Below, in pieces: positions 17,245 to 26,200 of a DNA stretch of 47,972 nucleotides. The stretch is taken from the NCBI GenBank assembly GCA_018003035.1, contig JAGNEX010000013.1, positions 1 through 47,972 of the forward strand, written 5' to 3'. Each line of letters starts with the position of its first letter. The stretch's first letter is position 1. Origin of the DNA: Acidimicrobiia bacterium (GTDB taxonomy: Bacteria; Actinomycetota; Acidimicrobiia; IMCC26256; JAGNEX01). Position numbers and translations under genes: made by a program. The notes beneath the pieces were generated by a model. It saw only the letters and a list, made by a program, of their open reading frames with translations. It did no database searches and was not told the DNA's origin.

Positions 17245-18791
17245 ACCGGAGCACCAGAGAACAGTTCGACCGCGACGCCGCCGACCACACCGTCGTCCCG
17301 GTTTGGCGGGTGCTGGTGGCCGACACCGAAACGCCCGTCTCGGCGTTCGCGAAACTGGCAGAGGACCGCGACGCCACGTTGTTCGAGTCGGTAGAACACG
17401 GTGAACGTTGGGGGCGTTTCTCGTTTATTGCACTGGACCCCTTCGTGACGCTTCGCGCCGACGGACTATCGGTACAGGTGACCCCGCCGCCACGGGACGA
17501 CGAACTCGTCGCCGATTTGATGGCAGGGGTTCCGACGGATTCGGGGATTTTGAACGCCCTCGACGTCTTGTTGAAGCGCCTTTCCGCTCCGTCCTATCCG
17601 GGTATGCCGCCCTTTCATGGCGGGGTCAGCGGTTACCTCGGCTATGACGTAGTACGCGAGATCGAGCGACTGCCCAGCACACCGCACGATGATCTGGGGA
17701 TGCCTGACGCGGTCATGTCTGTCACGCGTTTGGTAGCAGCGTTCGATCACTTCGCGCAGCGACTTTGGCTGGTCGACAACGTCTACGTCGGCACCGATCC
17801 TTCTGCGGAAATGCTCGATCGCCTCTTTGACCGTTCGCAACGCCGCCTTGACGATCTGGCCCAGCGCCTCAAGACCTCCGATACTAACACTCGGCTTCTA
17901 GAGCCGCCTGACGGGTTCGAGCCGGTCGTGCCAACATCGGTCTCGATCCCAGCAGACCAGTTTCGAGATGCGGTCGAAGTCGCTCGCGAGTACATCGCAG
18001 CCGGAGACATTTTCCAGGTCGTCCTGTCGCGCCGATTTGAAGTCGAACTCAAGGTCGATCCGTTTGAGATTTATCGGTCGTTGCGGCAGGTCAATCCATC
18101 GCCCTACATGTTTTTCATGCGTCAGAAAGATGCGGCGGACGTGACCCTAATCGGCTCGTCGCCCGAGCCAATGGCCCAAGTCATCGATGGGGAAGCGATT
18201 ATCCGTCCGATCGCGGGCACCAGGTTTAGAGGTTCGAATGAAGACCACGATCGTCGTTTGGCAGCGGAGCTTTCCGAGCACCCTAAGGAACGTGCCGAAC
18301 ACGTGATGTTGGTAGACCTCGCCCGAAATGACGTCGGCCGCATCGCTGAGTTCGGGACCCAACGGATGACCGAACTGCTGACCGTCGAGCGCTATTCGCA
18401 CGTGATGCACTTGACGAGCGAGGTCCGCGGTCGTGTGCGTGCCGACGCCACCGCGGTGGACGTGTTCCGAGCGGCGTTCCCCGCTGGAACGGTTTCGGGT
18501 GCCCCAAAGGTCCGCGCCATGGAAATCATCGACGAGATTGAACCAGTCAAACGCGGCCCGTATGGGGGAGTGTTTGGATACTTTGACTTTTCGGGCAATC
18601 TGGACACCGCGATCGTGATTCGAACCATGGTGTGCACCGAAGGTCGCGGCTTTGTCCAGGCAGGCGCCGGTGTGGTCGTGGGATCCGACCCGGCCGATGA
18701 AGAACTAGAGACCAGAAACAAGGCCAACGCCCTTCTTCACGCGATAGGGCTGGCACAGACGAGCGGTGAGATCGCCGATCGGTCTAGCTGA
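17241..18791 (+). CDS. trpE: Anthranilate synthase component I
   Basis: Makes anthranilate from chorismate with ammonia from the TrpG subunit. It has 516 residues. The N-terminal feedback-binding region contains [16 protein letters not shown], the variant of the LLES tryptophan-binding motif. The chorismate-binding domain has [87 protein letters not shown], and [17 protein letters not shown]. There is no fused TrpG domain and no trpG or trpD in the window, so the glutaminase is elsewhere. The ATG overlaps hisI by 4 bases; ygfZ follows 35 bases after the stop. Confidence 0.97.
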   Translation: MNRSTREQFDRDAADHTVVPVWRVLVADTETPVSAFAKLAEDRDATLFESVEHGERWGRFSFIALDPFVTLRADGLSVQVTPPPRDDELVADLMAGVPTDSGILNALDVLLKRLSAPSYPGMPPFHGGVSGYLGYDVVREIERLPSTPHDDLGMPDAVMSVTRLVAAFDHFAQRLWLVDNVYVGTDPSAEMLDRLFDRSQRRLDDLAQRLKTSDTNTRLLEPPDGFEPVVPTSVSIPADQFRDAVEVAREYIAAGDIFQVVLSRRFEVELKVDPFEIYRSLRQVNPSPYMFFMRQKDAADVTLIGSSPEPMAQVIDGEAIIRPIAGTRFRGSNEDHDRRLAAELSEHPKERAEHVMLVDLARNDVGRIAEFGTQRMTELLTVERYSHVMHLTSEVRGRVRADATAVDVFRAAFPAGTVSGAPKVRAMEIIDEIEPVKRGPYGGVFGYFDFSGNLDTAIVIRTMVCTEGRGFVQAGAGVVVGSDPADEELETRNKANALLHAIGLAQTSGEIADRSS

Positions 18792-18826
18792 GAGATCGCC
18801 GGTAGTCCGGCAGCGAGGGCGTTCCG

Positions 18827-19759
18827 ATGACCGTGACCGAGACGATGAGTGCCGAAGCATTCGTGTTGCCCGCCAGCGGCTGGGTTCGGGTGTCCGGGTC
18901 CGATTCGACCAAGTTTCTTGACAGCCTGATCAGCCAGGCGGTCAGCCAGACCAAGCCGGGTGATGTCGCGTTCGGGCTCCTGCTCGAGCCACAAGGGAAG
19001 ATGGGCTTCTCGATCGACTTGTTGCGCGTTGGCGACGACGAGTGGCTGATCGGATCAGACGTCGGTCTGGGTGAAGCCTTGGCCGCGGCCTTCAAACGCT
19101 TCCTGATTCGGGTCGACGTCGTCGTGGCCGAGTTGTCCTCGGGTGTGATCGTCGAGGTTCTTGGCCAAAGCGCTGAAATGCTCGTGGCCCGGCTCGCCGG
19201 AGGCGTCCCCGAAGCGGGCCGACTGATCGCCTCGGCTAGCACCGCCGACGACATCGTGGCTTGGTATCGGGCCGATTGGGGTCTGCCTCGTTTCGTGGGG
19301 GTGTTCGCTGGTGCTGATGGCGAGGCGACGGCGAACGCAGCACTCACCGCCAACGAGGTTTCGGTAAGTGGCCTGGTCCGTCGAGAGGTGGCACGCGTCG
19401 CCGCCGGGGTGCCTGGTGCTGGATCGGAACTCGACGGCGTCATCCCGCAAGAAGCTGGGATAGTCGAACGACGGGTGTCCTTCACGAAGGGCTGCTTTAT
19501 CGGCCAGGAACTCGTCTGCCGCATCGATTCCCGAGGACGCGTGAATCGGCATTTGGCACGGTTCGAGTCGGGTTCACCGATCGAGCCGGGTGCAGAGATC
19601 GTCTGGGATGGCAACGTGGTCGGGGTGGTCACTTCAGGCGCAGCTACCCAGGCCGGTTGGGTAGGCCTTGGATACTTGCGTCGCGAAGTCGACGTCCCTG
19701 GGACGGTTGAAATCGCCGGCTCGCCGGCCGACGTCGTTGGCCTGTCCACCGGCTTCTAG
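18827..19759 (+). CDS. ygfZ: Folate-binding YgfZ/GcvT-like protein
   Basis: 310 residues, related to the T-protein of glycine cleavage. The YgfZ signature KGCFIGQE is at residues 221-228 with the conserved C223. The N-terminal part (GWVRVSGSDSTKFLDSLISQ) and LLEPQGKMGFSIDLLR match the folate-binding fold. In E. coli YgfZ supports Fe-S enzyme activity in a folate-dependent way; here the same role is inferred by family. The start at 18827 is 35 bases after trpE, so it is probably cotranscribed with hisI-trpE. The radical-SAM enzyme RlmN elsewhere in this window is a plausible client type, though no direct link is visible. Confidence 0.9.
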   Translation: MTVTETMSAEAFVLPASGWVRVSGSDSTKFLDSLISQAVSQTKPGDVAFGLLLEPQGKMGFSIDLLRVGDDEWLIGSDVGLGEALAAAFKRFLIRVDVVVAELSSGVIVEVLGQSAEMLVARLAGGVPEAGRLIASASTADDIVAWYRADWGLPRFVGVFAGADGEATANAALTANEVSVSGLVRREVARVAAGVPGAGSELDGVIPQEAGIVERRVSFTKGCFIGQELVCRIDSRGRVNRHLARFESGSPIEPGAEIVWDGNVVGVVTSGAATQAGWVGLGYLRREVDVPGTVEIAGSPADVVGLSTGF

Positions 19760-19763
19760 CCAC

Positions 19764-19784
19764 GGAGGTGCAGCTCACGCCTCC
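19764..19784. terminator. Weak hairpin between convergent ygfZ and GH1 genes
   Basis: GGAGG and CCTCC pair around an 11-base loop that can add a further short pairing (TG with CA). It sits 5 bases after the ygfZ stop and before the convergent GH1 stop, with no T-run. The call rests mainly on position. Confidence 0.25.
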
Positions 19785-19844
19785 AAGCTCTGCTACCTAA
19801 TGGATGCCAACGCGCGGCCGACATCATTTGTCGTTCAGCGTTGC

Positions 19845-21743
19845 TTAGGACTTGTCGTCATCACCCGATGCGAACAGGGACCAGTCGCCTTCGTCGCCGA
19901 TCTCGTCGTCAAGACCGCCTAGATCGCCAGCTACGTCGCCGAGCTCGGCGAGCGCCTCAGGGTCAGATTCGAGCGGGGTCGCGTCATCGGACGGCGGACG
20001 CTGTTCGTCCAGCAGGAACTCAAGGTCCAGTTCGGCCATCTCGTCGTCGGTGAGAACTGCGACCGGCGCGTCCGGAGCGTCCTCGCCGTCTGACGGTGCG
20101 GCCGTTTCGGCGTCTGCGGACGGTCCGTGATCGCCGTCCGAAGCCTCGTCGCCGTCCGAAGCCTTGGGGGCCCCGTCGGCGGCGACTGCGGAGGAGTTGT
20201 CAGAAGCGGCCCCGTCGGCCTCCGGCGCCGTGAAGACCAGCCCTGACCACGCCGTCAGGTCCGGGGCCGACTCATCGTCGGCCGGAGACACCGTGGACGG
20301 CGCGCCCGGATCGGTGGCGTCGACGGGCTTTTCGGGGACGCCCGCATCGGTCGGATCCGCCGGGGGAGCGGCGACGCCTGGCGAATTCGCCAGTTCGGCA
20401 AGCGATTCGTCCGGTGGCCGGAACAGGGTGTCTTCCTCCAAAAGGTCAAGACGGTTGAGGGCCCCGAGGCTTGAGGCCGGCGGAGCGGAGTAGCGAGGTT
20501 CGCCGCGCAGGTCGGCGCTCGCGGGCGGAACCGAAGCGGCGGCCAAGTCTTGAGACGGAAGGCTGGCGGGTCCACCGATGAGCGTGCCGGTCCGAGCGAC
20601 CTGTCCCATCCAGCGTGCCGACCCTTTCACCGCGCGCTCTTGGGTCGCTCGATCGACACCGATGAGTCCGAACTTCGGGCCGTAACCAAGCGCCCACTCA
20701 AAGTTGTCCAGTGCCGACCAGTAGAAGTAGCCGCGGACGTCGACGCCTTCGGCCATGACCCCTGCGAGGTACTGAAGGGATTCGGTGACGAAGTTGATCC
20801 GGTCGTTGTCGTCGTCGGTCGCGATCCCGTGTTCGGTGACCACGACAGGGATGCCGGTCATTTTCGCGGCGCGGCGAACCGTTGCTGCCAACGCCATTGG
20901 CCACCGTTCATAGCCCATTTGCGTCACGGGTACGCCTGGTTCGGGGCCGAGGGGCCCGTTAGCGCTCATCCGGGTTCGGGTGTAGGTCTGGACGCCGATG
21001 AAGTCGTCGTCCCGTGCGATCTCGAGGAACTGGTCCTCGTAGACGGCTCGCGCTTTTTCCGCTTGCGCTTCGCCGCCAGGAACCGCTTGGACGTCTGCCA
21101 TTGCGAGGGTCATGCCAACAGGCATTTGGCCGGGGCCGACGGCGATGGCCGCACGGGCGAGGAAGTGGGCCTGCTTAAGGTTTTCAATCGCCTGGTCGCG
21201 CGCCCTGGTAGAGCCGAGGCCAGGCGGAAAAACGTTCGATTCATAGCCAAACATGGCGACGATATTGGGTTCGTTGATGGTGCAGGCGATACCGATGAGG
21301 TCGCCCAGAGCTTCAGAAACTCTGGCGCAGTAGTCAGCGAACCGCCTCGGCACATCCGGATTGGTCCACGCACCCATGTCAGCAACCCAGCGGGGGTTGG
21401 TGAAGTGGTGGAACGTCACACATGACGTCAAGCCCAGTTCGTAGGAACGTTCGAGTACCCGCCGGTAGTGGTCGATCGTCGCCTGTGAAAACTCGCCGGG
21501 TTCTGGCTCAACCCGGGCCCACTCGACCGAGAAACGGAACGCGTTGAAACCCAAATCCGAAAGGAGGCGCAGGTCACTGGGGTAACGCGAGTAGTGATCG
21601 CACGCATCCCCCGAAGGTTCGACGCACGGACTTTTGGGGTCGTGCTCCCAGGCCCACCAGTCTGAATTCCAGTTGCCGCCCTCGACCTGGTGCGCTGCGA
21701 GGGCCGAACCCCAATAGAAAGTTGGTGGAAAACTGATCGCCAT
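19845..21743 (-). CDS. GH1 beta-glucosidase with long acidic C-terminal tail
   Basis: 632 residues. Residues 1-385 form a GH1 domain: FYWGSALAAHQVEGGNWNSD, FRFSVEWARVEPEPGEF, acid/base E158 in CTINEPNI, nucleophile E304 in VVVTEHGIATDDD, and YFYWSALDNFEWALGY. This is shorter than the typical 440-450. Residues 386-632 are a low-complexity tail rich in Asp, Glu, Ala, Ser and Pro, with a short hydrophobic-acidic helix near DDEMAELDLEFLLDEQ and an end in SLFASGDDDKS. There is no signal peptide, so the enzyme and its tail should be cytoplasmic. The ATG at 21743 is chosen because TACCAT stands 7 bases before it; an in-frame start at 21764 would add 7 residues and swallow that hexamer. Exact sugar specificity is not determinable. 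Confidence 0.9.
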   Translation of the reverse strand: MAISFPPTFYWGSALAAHQVEGGNWNSDWWAWEHDPKSPCVEPSGDACDHYSRYPSDLRLLSDLGFNAFRFSVEWARVEPEPGEFSQATIDHYRRVLERSYELGLTSCVTFHHFTNPRWVADMGAWTNPDVPRRFADYCARVSEALGDLIGIACTINEPNIVAMFGYESNVFPPGLGSTRARDQAIENLKQAHFLARAAIAVGPGQMPVGMTLAMADVQAVPGGEAQAEKARAVYEDQFLEIARDDDFIGVQTYTRTRMSANGPLGPEPGVPVTQMGYERWPMALAATVRRAAKMTGIPVVVTEHGIATDDDNDRINFVTESLQYLAGVMAEGVDVRGYFYWSALDNFEWALGYGPKFGLIGVDRATQERAVKGSARWMGQVARTGTLIGGPASLPSQDLAAASVPPASADLRGEPRYSAPPASSLGALNRLDLLEEDTLFRPPDESLAELANSPGVAAPPADPTDAGVPEKPVDATDPGAPSTVSPADDESAPDLTAWSGLVFTAPEADGAASDNSSAVAADGAPKASDGDEASDGDHGPSADAETAAPSDGEDAPDAPVAVLTDDEMAELDLEFLLDEQRPPSDDATPLESDPEALAELGDVAGDLGGLDDEIGDEGDWSLFASGDDDKS

Positions 21744-21750
21744 GACGCCA

Positions 21751-21756
21751 ATGGTA
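21751..21756 (-). promoter_or_regulatory. Leaderless -10 hexamer TACCAT for the GH1 gene
   Basis: On the minus strand TACCAT is followed by 7 bases and then the ATG at 21743, without a Shine-Dalgarno sequence. This supports a leaderless transcript and that start codon. Confidence 0.55.
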
Positions 21757-21824
21757 GAACGCAAACAGGGCTGGCGTTGTCAGCGGGCAGCCGAACGGAT
21801 CGTCGAGGCGTGCTGAGGCACACC

Positions 21825-21830
21825 TACACT
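21825..21830 (+). promoter_or_regulatory. Leaderless -10 hexamer TACACT for trpC
   Basis: TACACT ends 8 bases before the trpC ATG at 21839, with no Shine-Dalgarno sequence in between. It implies that trpC begins its own transcript, independent of trpE, which fits the intervening minus-strand GH1 gene. Confidence 0.5.
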
Positions 21831-21838
21831 GAGCGGCC

Positions 21839-22630
21839 ATGTCGATACTCAGCGAAATTCTCGAACGGTCCGCATCTGACGCCTATCGCCTTGCGGCCGA
21901 GCGCCCCAGACTCGACGAGTTGTTGACCCATCGCGGCCCGTTTCGCCCGTTCGCCGACGCCCTGATCGGCACAAAATTGTCCGTTATCGCCGAGATAAAG
22001 CGCCGTTCCCCGTCCAAAGGGGTGCTGTGCGAGAACCTCGACGCCGCCAAACAAGCGGTTGAGTATCAAACCGGCGGGGCGAAGGCTCTTTCGGTCTTGA
22101 CCAACGAGCCGTACTTTGATGGGCGTATCGCCGACCTGATCGCAGCGCGCAAAGAGACCGACCTTCCCGTGTTGCGCAAGGACTTCGTCGTCGATGACAT
22201 CCAGGTGCTTGAGACAGCGGCGATCGGTGCCGACGCGATGTTGCTGATCGTCGCCGGCATTCCCGACCAAGGCCGCCTCTCAGCTCTGAGGGAACAGGGA
22301 GCGGAACTCGGTTTGTCGGTTCTGGTCGAGGCCGATGATGAAGCCGGTGTCGAGCGTGCGCTCGAATGCGGAGCCACGCTCATTGGCGTGACCAACCGGA
22401 ATCTCCGGGACTTTGGTGAGGATCTCACCATTTCAGAACGAGTTCGGCGAGAGATTCCGGCGGACTGCGTGGCGGTCGCAGAATCGGCCGTTCGCACCGC
22501 CGCGGACGCCCAACGCATGGCGGACGCGGGGTACGACGCCGTCCTGGTGGGGGAAGCGCTGGTCCGCGCCGCGGAACCCGCCAAACTCGTCGAGCAGATG
22601 GCATCGATCAGCCATGCGACACGCGGCTGA
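21839..22630 (+). CDS. trpC: Indole-3-glycerol phosphate synthase
   Basis: Closes the indole ring by converting CdRP to indole-3-glycerol phosphate. It is a 263-residue (beta/alpha)8 barrel and a single-function enzyme. Catalytic E52 and K54 are in SVIAEIKRRSPSKG, and the general acid K114 is in VLRKDFVVDDIQV. IGVTNRNLRDF and VAESAVRT are the other family markers. It is the first gene of the trpC-trpF-trpB-trpA group and has its own leaderless -10. TrpF is a separate gene, unlike the fused TrpCF of enterics. Confidence 0.97.
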   Translation: MSILSEILERSASDAYRLAAERPRLDELLTHRGPFRPFADALIGTKLSVIAEIKRRSPSKGVLCENLDAAKQAVEYQTGGAKALSVLTNEPYFDGRIADLIAARKETDLPVLRKDFVVDDIQVLETAAIGADAMLLIVAGIPDQGRLSALREQGAELGLSVLVEADDEAGVERALECGATLIGVTNRNLRDFGEDLTISERVRREIPADCVAVAESAVRTAADAQRMADAGYDAVLVGEALVRAAEPAKLVEQMASISHATRG

Positions 22631-22672
22631 CGGCACCTGGCACCGGTCCCGCTTCGAACCGTGACGCTTCTG

Positions 22673-22678
22673 TAGCCT
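22673..22678 (+). promoter_or_regulatory. Leaderless -10 hexamer TAGCCT for trpF
   Basis: TAGCCT ends 6 bases before the trpF ATG at 22685, and no ribosome site intervenes. It suggests an internal promoter in the trp cluster in the 54-base trpC-trpF gap. Confidence 0.45.
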
Positions 22679-22684
22679 ACGAGC

Positions 22685-23350
22685 ATGTTCGTCAAGATCT
22701 GCGGGATAACAAGCGAACAAGATGCGCTGCTTGCCGCCGGACTGGGTGCGGACGCGGTCGGATTTCTGTTTTCGCCGAGCCCCCGCAGGATCGACGCCCG
22801 CACTGCCGATTTCATCGGGCGGGCGCTCCCGCCAGAGGTCATTCGTGTTGGCGTGTTCCGCAACGAACACCGCGACCACGTGGTCCGTACCGTCCATCGC
22901 GCTCGGCTCCAGGCGGTCCAGCTTCACGGCAGCGAGCCGCTTTCCGATATCGCGTTTATCGTCGAACGGGTCTCGGTGGTGATTCACGCCATGGCCTATG
23001 ACGATTCCCGGCTCGATCATCTTGATGACGACCCCTCACAGATCGTTTTGATCGACGGGCCTACACCTGGTTCGGGGCAGAGCTATGACTGGACCGCGGT
23101 GAAACGCCCGCCGCCGGACGTCAGGTTTATGGTGGCTGGCGGGCTCACCCCGGACAATGTCGCCCAGGCCATCAACGTGCTTGCGCCGTGGGGCGTCGAC
23201 GTATCCTCGGGGGTCGAGAGCACCCCGGGGCTCAAAGATCCCCGGAAAGTGCGCCGTTTTATTCGCGCGGCAAAGGATGCAGGGCGCGACATCGATCGAA
23301 CCGCCCCTATCCGCGCTGAACTGCCCTACGACTGGGATCGCCACGACTAG
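22685..23350 (+). CDS. trpF: Phosphoribosylanthranilate isomerase
   Basis: An Amadori isomerase of tryptophan synthesis with 221 residues. The catalytic base C6 is in the N-terminal MFVKICGITSEQDA, and the general acid D124 is in IVLIDGPTPGSG. VGFLFSPSPRRI, LQAVQLHGSEPL, MVAGGLTPDNV and DVSSGVESTPGLKDPRKVR are the usual phosphate-loop and signature segments. Mycobacteria and streptomycetes lack this gene and use PriA, so its presence is an informative lineage character. The C-terminus has about 20 extra polar residues. The 141-base gap to trpB holds no recognised feature. Confidence 0.96.
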   Translation: MFVKICGITSEQDALLAAGLGADAVGFLFSPSPRRIDARTADFIGRALPPEVIRVGVFRNEHRDHVVRTVHRARLQAVQLHGSEPLSDIAFIVERVSVVIHAMAYDDSRLDHLDDDPSQIVLIDGPTPGSGQSYDWTAVKRPPPDVRFMVAGGLTPDNVAQAINVLAPWGVDVSSGVESTPGLKDPRKVRRFIRAAKDAGRDIDRTAPIRAELPYDWDRHD

Positions 23351-23491
23351 TCCCGGCGGGTTTCCCCTGCCAGAGTGCACAGCCGAGATGCATTCCTTCT
23401 GAGCTAAGGCTCGCCTCGTGCCGCCCATCTCCAAGGTTGCAGCGCTGCCAGCACGCCAGCACCCGCATCGCCAACACAGTCAGGATTGTTG

Positions 23492-24745
23492 ATGAGTACC
23501 GACGACTACGGCCAGAAGATCGCCCGTCTCGGCCCAAACGGACCGCGACCGACCGGGCTTGGCCGGTTTGGTTCTTTCGGCGGCCGGTTCGTCCCCGAGT
23601 CGTTGGTGCCCGCACTTGAGCAGCTCGAAGTGGAGTTCGAGAAAGCCTGGTCGGAACCCGAGTTTCGTCGCGAGTTCGCGCAGCTTTTGGGGAGCTATGC
23701 AGGCCGACCCAGTCCGATCACTCGATGCGATCGCCTCGGAGAACGCCTGGGGTTGACCGTCTACCTCAAGCGGGAGGACCTCAATCACACGGGGTCGCAC
23801 AAGATCAACAACGTCCTTGGCCAAGCACTCCTGACCAAGCGAATGGGCAAACAACGGGTTATCGCCGAGACGGGCGCCGGTCAGCACGGGGTGGCAACGG
23901 CGACCGCATGTGCGCTCTTCGGCCTCGATTGTGTTGTTTTCATGGGTGCCGTCGACGTCAAACGGCAAGAACTAAACGTGTTTCGCATGCGCTTGCTCGG
24001 CGCCGAGGTCGTTCCGGTGACTTCTGGAAGCGCGACGCTGAAAGATGCTGTCAACGAGGCCTTGCGCGACTGGGTGGCTTCTGTCGAGTCCACGCATTAC
24101 TGCATCGGCTCGGTCGTTGGTCCCCACCCGTTCCCTTACATGGTGCGGGAGTTTCAGCGTGTCATCGGTGATGAGGCCCGAGAGCAGATGCGGGCAGAGT
24201 ATGGCCATGACCCAGATGCAGTGGTGGCCTGTGTCGGCGGTGGCTCAAACGCAATGGGGACCTTCGCCGGCTTTGTCGACACCGACGCGCGTCTGATCGG
24301 AGTCGAAGCCGGAGGGCATGGTCTGGCTTCTGGCAAACATGGTGCCTCAATTGCTCGAGGCGTGCCGGGCGTCCTGCACGGTGCACGTTCTATGTACCTC
24401 CAGGACGAAGATGGTCAAATCATCGAAGCCCATTCGATTTCGGCAGGGCTGGACTATCCAGGTGTTGGCCCAGAACATGCGGCGTTGGCCGAGATGGGCC
24501 GTGCAGAGTACGTCTACGCAGAAGATGACACGGCGCTGTACGGCCTTGAGCTGCTGAGCCAAACCGAGGGAATCATCCCGGCGCTCGAATCGGCTCATGC
24601 CATTGGCTGGCTGGCGCGTGACGGGGGGAGGACCATTCCGCAAGGATCCTCGGTGCTGGTCACCCTGTCGGGGCGCGGCGACAAAGACGCACCACAGGTA
24701 GCGGAACTCTTGAAGAACCGGTACCCGATGCCGGCAGTCGACTAG
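23492..24745 (+). CDS. trpB: Tryptophan synthase beta subunit
   Basis: A PLP enzyme that joins indole and serine. It has 417 residues. The PLP lysine K104 is in [29 protein letters not shown], the phosphate loop [24 protein letters not shown] and LSGRGDKD are all intact. The start is the ATG at 23492; two in-frame TTG codons just before it are disregarded because AGGA is well placed for the ATG. It is the TrpB1 type that partners TrpA, which follows 89 bases later. Confidence 0.97.
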   Translation: MSTDDYGQKIARLGPNGPRPTGLGRFGSFGGRFVPESLVPALEQLEVEFEKAWSEPEFRREFAQLLGSYAGRPSPITRCDRLGERLGLTVYLKREDLNHTGSHKINNVLGQALLTKRMGKQRVIAETGAGQHGVATATACALFGLDCVVFMGAVDVKRQELNVFRMRLLGAEVVPVTSGSATLKDAVNEALRDWVASVESTHYCIGSVVGPHPFPYMVREFQRVIGDEAREQMRAEYGHDPDAVVACVGGGSNAMGTFAGFVDTDARLIGVEAGGHGLASGKHGASIARGVPGVLHGARSMYLQDEDGQIIEAHSISAGLDYPGVGPEHAALAEMGRAEYVYAEDDTALYGLELLSQTEGIIPALESAHAIGWLARDGGRTIPQGSSVLVTLSGRGDKDAPQVAELLKNRYPMPAVD

Positions 24746-24770
24746 GCCCGCCGAACCCCTCCAAGAAGTC

Positions 24771-24799
24771 GCGTTCCGAGCGAAACCCCGAAGGAACGC
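24771..24799. repeat. Inverted repeat in the trpB-trpA gap
   Basis: GCGTTCC and GGAACGC form a perfect 7-bp stem around 15 bases, inside the 89-base gap. There is no T-run. It may moderate readthrough or stabilise transcript ends; the role is unknown. Confidence 0.4.
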
Positions 24800-24834
24800 A
24801 TGCGGGCAGGTCGCCCAAACCAAGGAAGTGACCC

Positions 24835-25605
24835 ATGTCGTTGGAACAAACCCTCCGAGCTCGCCGTAGCGAAGGCAACAAACTGCTCGTCCCGTACGTG
24901 ACTGGTGGCCTGGACGGCTGGACCGATTATGCGTTGGCATGTGAGGCCGCCGGCGCGGACGCGATTGAGATCGGCATCCCTTTCAGCGATCCGGTCATGG
25001 ACGGGCCGGTCATCCAAGAGGCATCCGTGCAGGCTCTTGAAGGGGGAGCGACACCGACGTCTATCTTGAGCGAACTAGGCCGGACGGACCTGAGCATTCC
25101 GGTCGTGGTGATGACTTATACCAATATCGCCATGCATGCCGGTGCTACACGGTTTGCCGAGAGCCTGGCCAATGCCGGCGTATCTGGCGCCATTCTGGCC
25201 GACCTGCCCCTTGATGAGGGTGGCACCTGGTTCGACGCTGCCGAACAGAACGACATCGAGACCGTTTTGCTCGCAGCACCGAATTCGACCGACGAGCGTT
25301 TGGGCCAAATCTGTGCGGCAAGCCGTGGCTTTGTGTATGGCGTTTCTCTGCTTGGCGTAACGGGTGAACGTGCCGAACTGGCGGACTCAGCACACCACAT
25401 TGGTGGCCGACTGAAGGCCATTACCGACGTCCCTGTGTTGCTGGGGGTCGGGGTCTCAACCCCTTCTCAGGCACGCGCGGCAGCAGCGTCGGCCGATGGT
25501 GTCATCGTCGGCTCGGCGCTGGTCCGCCGAATCCTTGACGGCGCCGGCACCGCTGGTGTGGAGAACTTTGTCGGTGAACTCAGACGAGCCGTCGACGAGA
25601 ACTGA
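24835..25605 (+). CDS. trpA: Tryptophan synthase alpha subunit
   Basis: Cleaves indole-3-glycerol phosphate and passes indole to TrpB. It is a 256-residue TIM barrel. Catalytic E45 and D56 sit in EIGIPFSDPVMDGPVIQ. VVMTYTNIAMHAGATRF, ADLPLDEGG, GFVYGVSLLGVTGER and GVGVSTPSQARA correspond to the standard TrpA segments. AAGGAAG lies 6 bases before the ATG. It ends the trp group: 6 bases separate its stop from the convergent peroxiredoxin stop. Confidence 0.97.
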   Translation: MSLEQTLRARRSEGNKLLVPYVTGGLDGWTDYALACEAAGADAIEIGIPFSDPVMDGPVIQEASVQALEGGATPTSILSELGRTDLSIPVVVMTYTNIAMHAGATRFAESLANAGVSGAILADLPLDEGGTWFDAAEQNDIETVLLAAPNSTDERLGQICAASRGFVYGVSLLGVTGERAELADSAHHIGGRLKAITDVPVLLGVGVSTPSQARAAAASADGVIVGSALVRRILDGAGTAGVENFVGELRRAVDEN

Positions 25606-25611
25606 GCGCGC

Positions 25612-26082
25612 TTAGACCTTACCGAGCTCGTCGAGCGCCGCGATCACGTTCGGTACGGTGTCTTTCGGCGAGATCTTCCGGTACGCGGCCGAAATGACGC
25701 CTTTGTCGTCGATGACAAACGCGGAGCGGATAACACCGTCATAGTTCTTGCCGAACATCTTCTTTTCGCCCCACGCGCCGAACGCTTCGGCGAGTTCGTG
25801 TTCGGGGTCGGACAACAGCGGAAACCCGAGCGCATGCTTGTCGTCAAAGCGGCGCTGTGCGGTTGGTTTGTCGGGGCTGACCCCAATGACAACCGCGTCG
25901 TAGGTTGCCAGGTCGGTGGCAGCGTCACGCAGGTTGCACGACTGTGTGGTGCAACCGGGCGTGTTCGCCTTCGGGTAGAAGAAGAGGACGACTCGATGCC
26001 CCCGGAAGTCTTTGATCGAGACCTCGTCGCCGTTCTGGTCGAGCAGCGTCGTACTGGGTGCTTTGTCGCCTACTTCAAGCAT
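25612..26082 (-). CDS. bcp: Thioredoxin-dependent peroxiredoxin, Bcp/PrxQ type
   Basis: Reduces hydrogen peroxide and alkyl peroxides. It has 156 residues. Peroxidatic C44 and resolving C49 lie in FFYPKANTPGCTTQSCNLRD, the five-residue spacing of atypical 2-Cys PrxQ. GVSPDKPTAQRRF, LLSDPEHELAEAFG and RSAFVIDDKGVI are characteristic. The frame continues upstream to 26130, but the ATG at 26082 is supported by AGAGGAA about 9 bases before it and by normal length. A TAGAAT -10 candidate and a 12-bp palindrome lie about 70-105 bases upstream. In M. tuberculosis a bcp gene also sits near trpE. Confidence 0.95.
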   Translation of the reverse strand: MLEVGDKAPSTTLLDQNGDEVSIKDFRGHRVVLFFYPKANTPGCTTQSCNLRDAATDLATYDAVVIGVSPDKPTAQRRFDDKHALGFPLLSDPEHELAEAFGAWGEKKMFGKNYDGVIRSAFVIDDKGVISAAYRKISPKDTVPNVIAALDELGKV

Positions 26083-26153
26083 GAATGGATTCCTCTCGAG
26101 AACTTTCAAGAACGCAGCGGCAGACGCCAACCTGCGGGAAGATTCGATTGCGA

Positions 26154-26188
26154 ATTCTAACGTGACGATGTTGCTGGTCTGTACAGAC
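26154..26188 (-). promoter_or_regulatory. Candidate bcp promoter with palindromic operator at -35
   Basis: On the minus strand TAGAAT (26154-26159) is a good -10. Exactly 17 bases upstream begins a perfect 12-base palindrome, GTCTGTACAGAC (26177-26188), whose near half (ACAGAC) occupies the -35 position. A repressor or activator bound there would control the promoter. The implied 5' leader is about 65 bases. Confidence 0.4.
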
Positions 26189-26200
26189 GCGCGGTCGACG

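Noticed and set aside
17241..18791. Search for a fused or adjacent trpG
   Set aside because: TrpE ends at the usual chorismate-binding domain and the next gene is ygfZ; no glutaminase other than HisH is in the window.
19852..20493. Two Ser-rich plus-strand ORFs opposite the GH1 tail
   Set aside because: They are opposite-strand reflections of GC-rich low-complexity codons, without ribosome sites.
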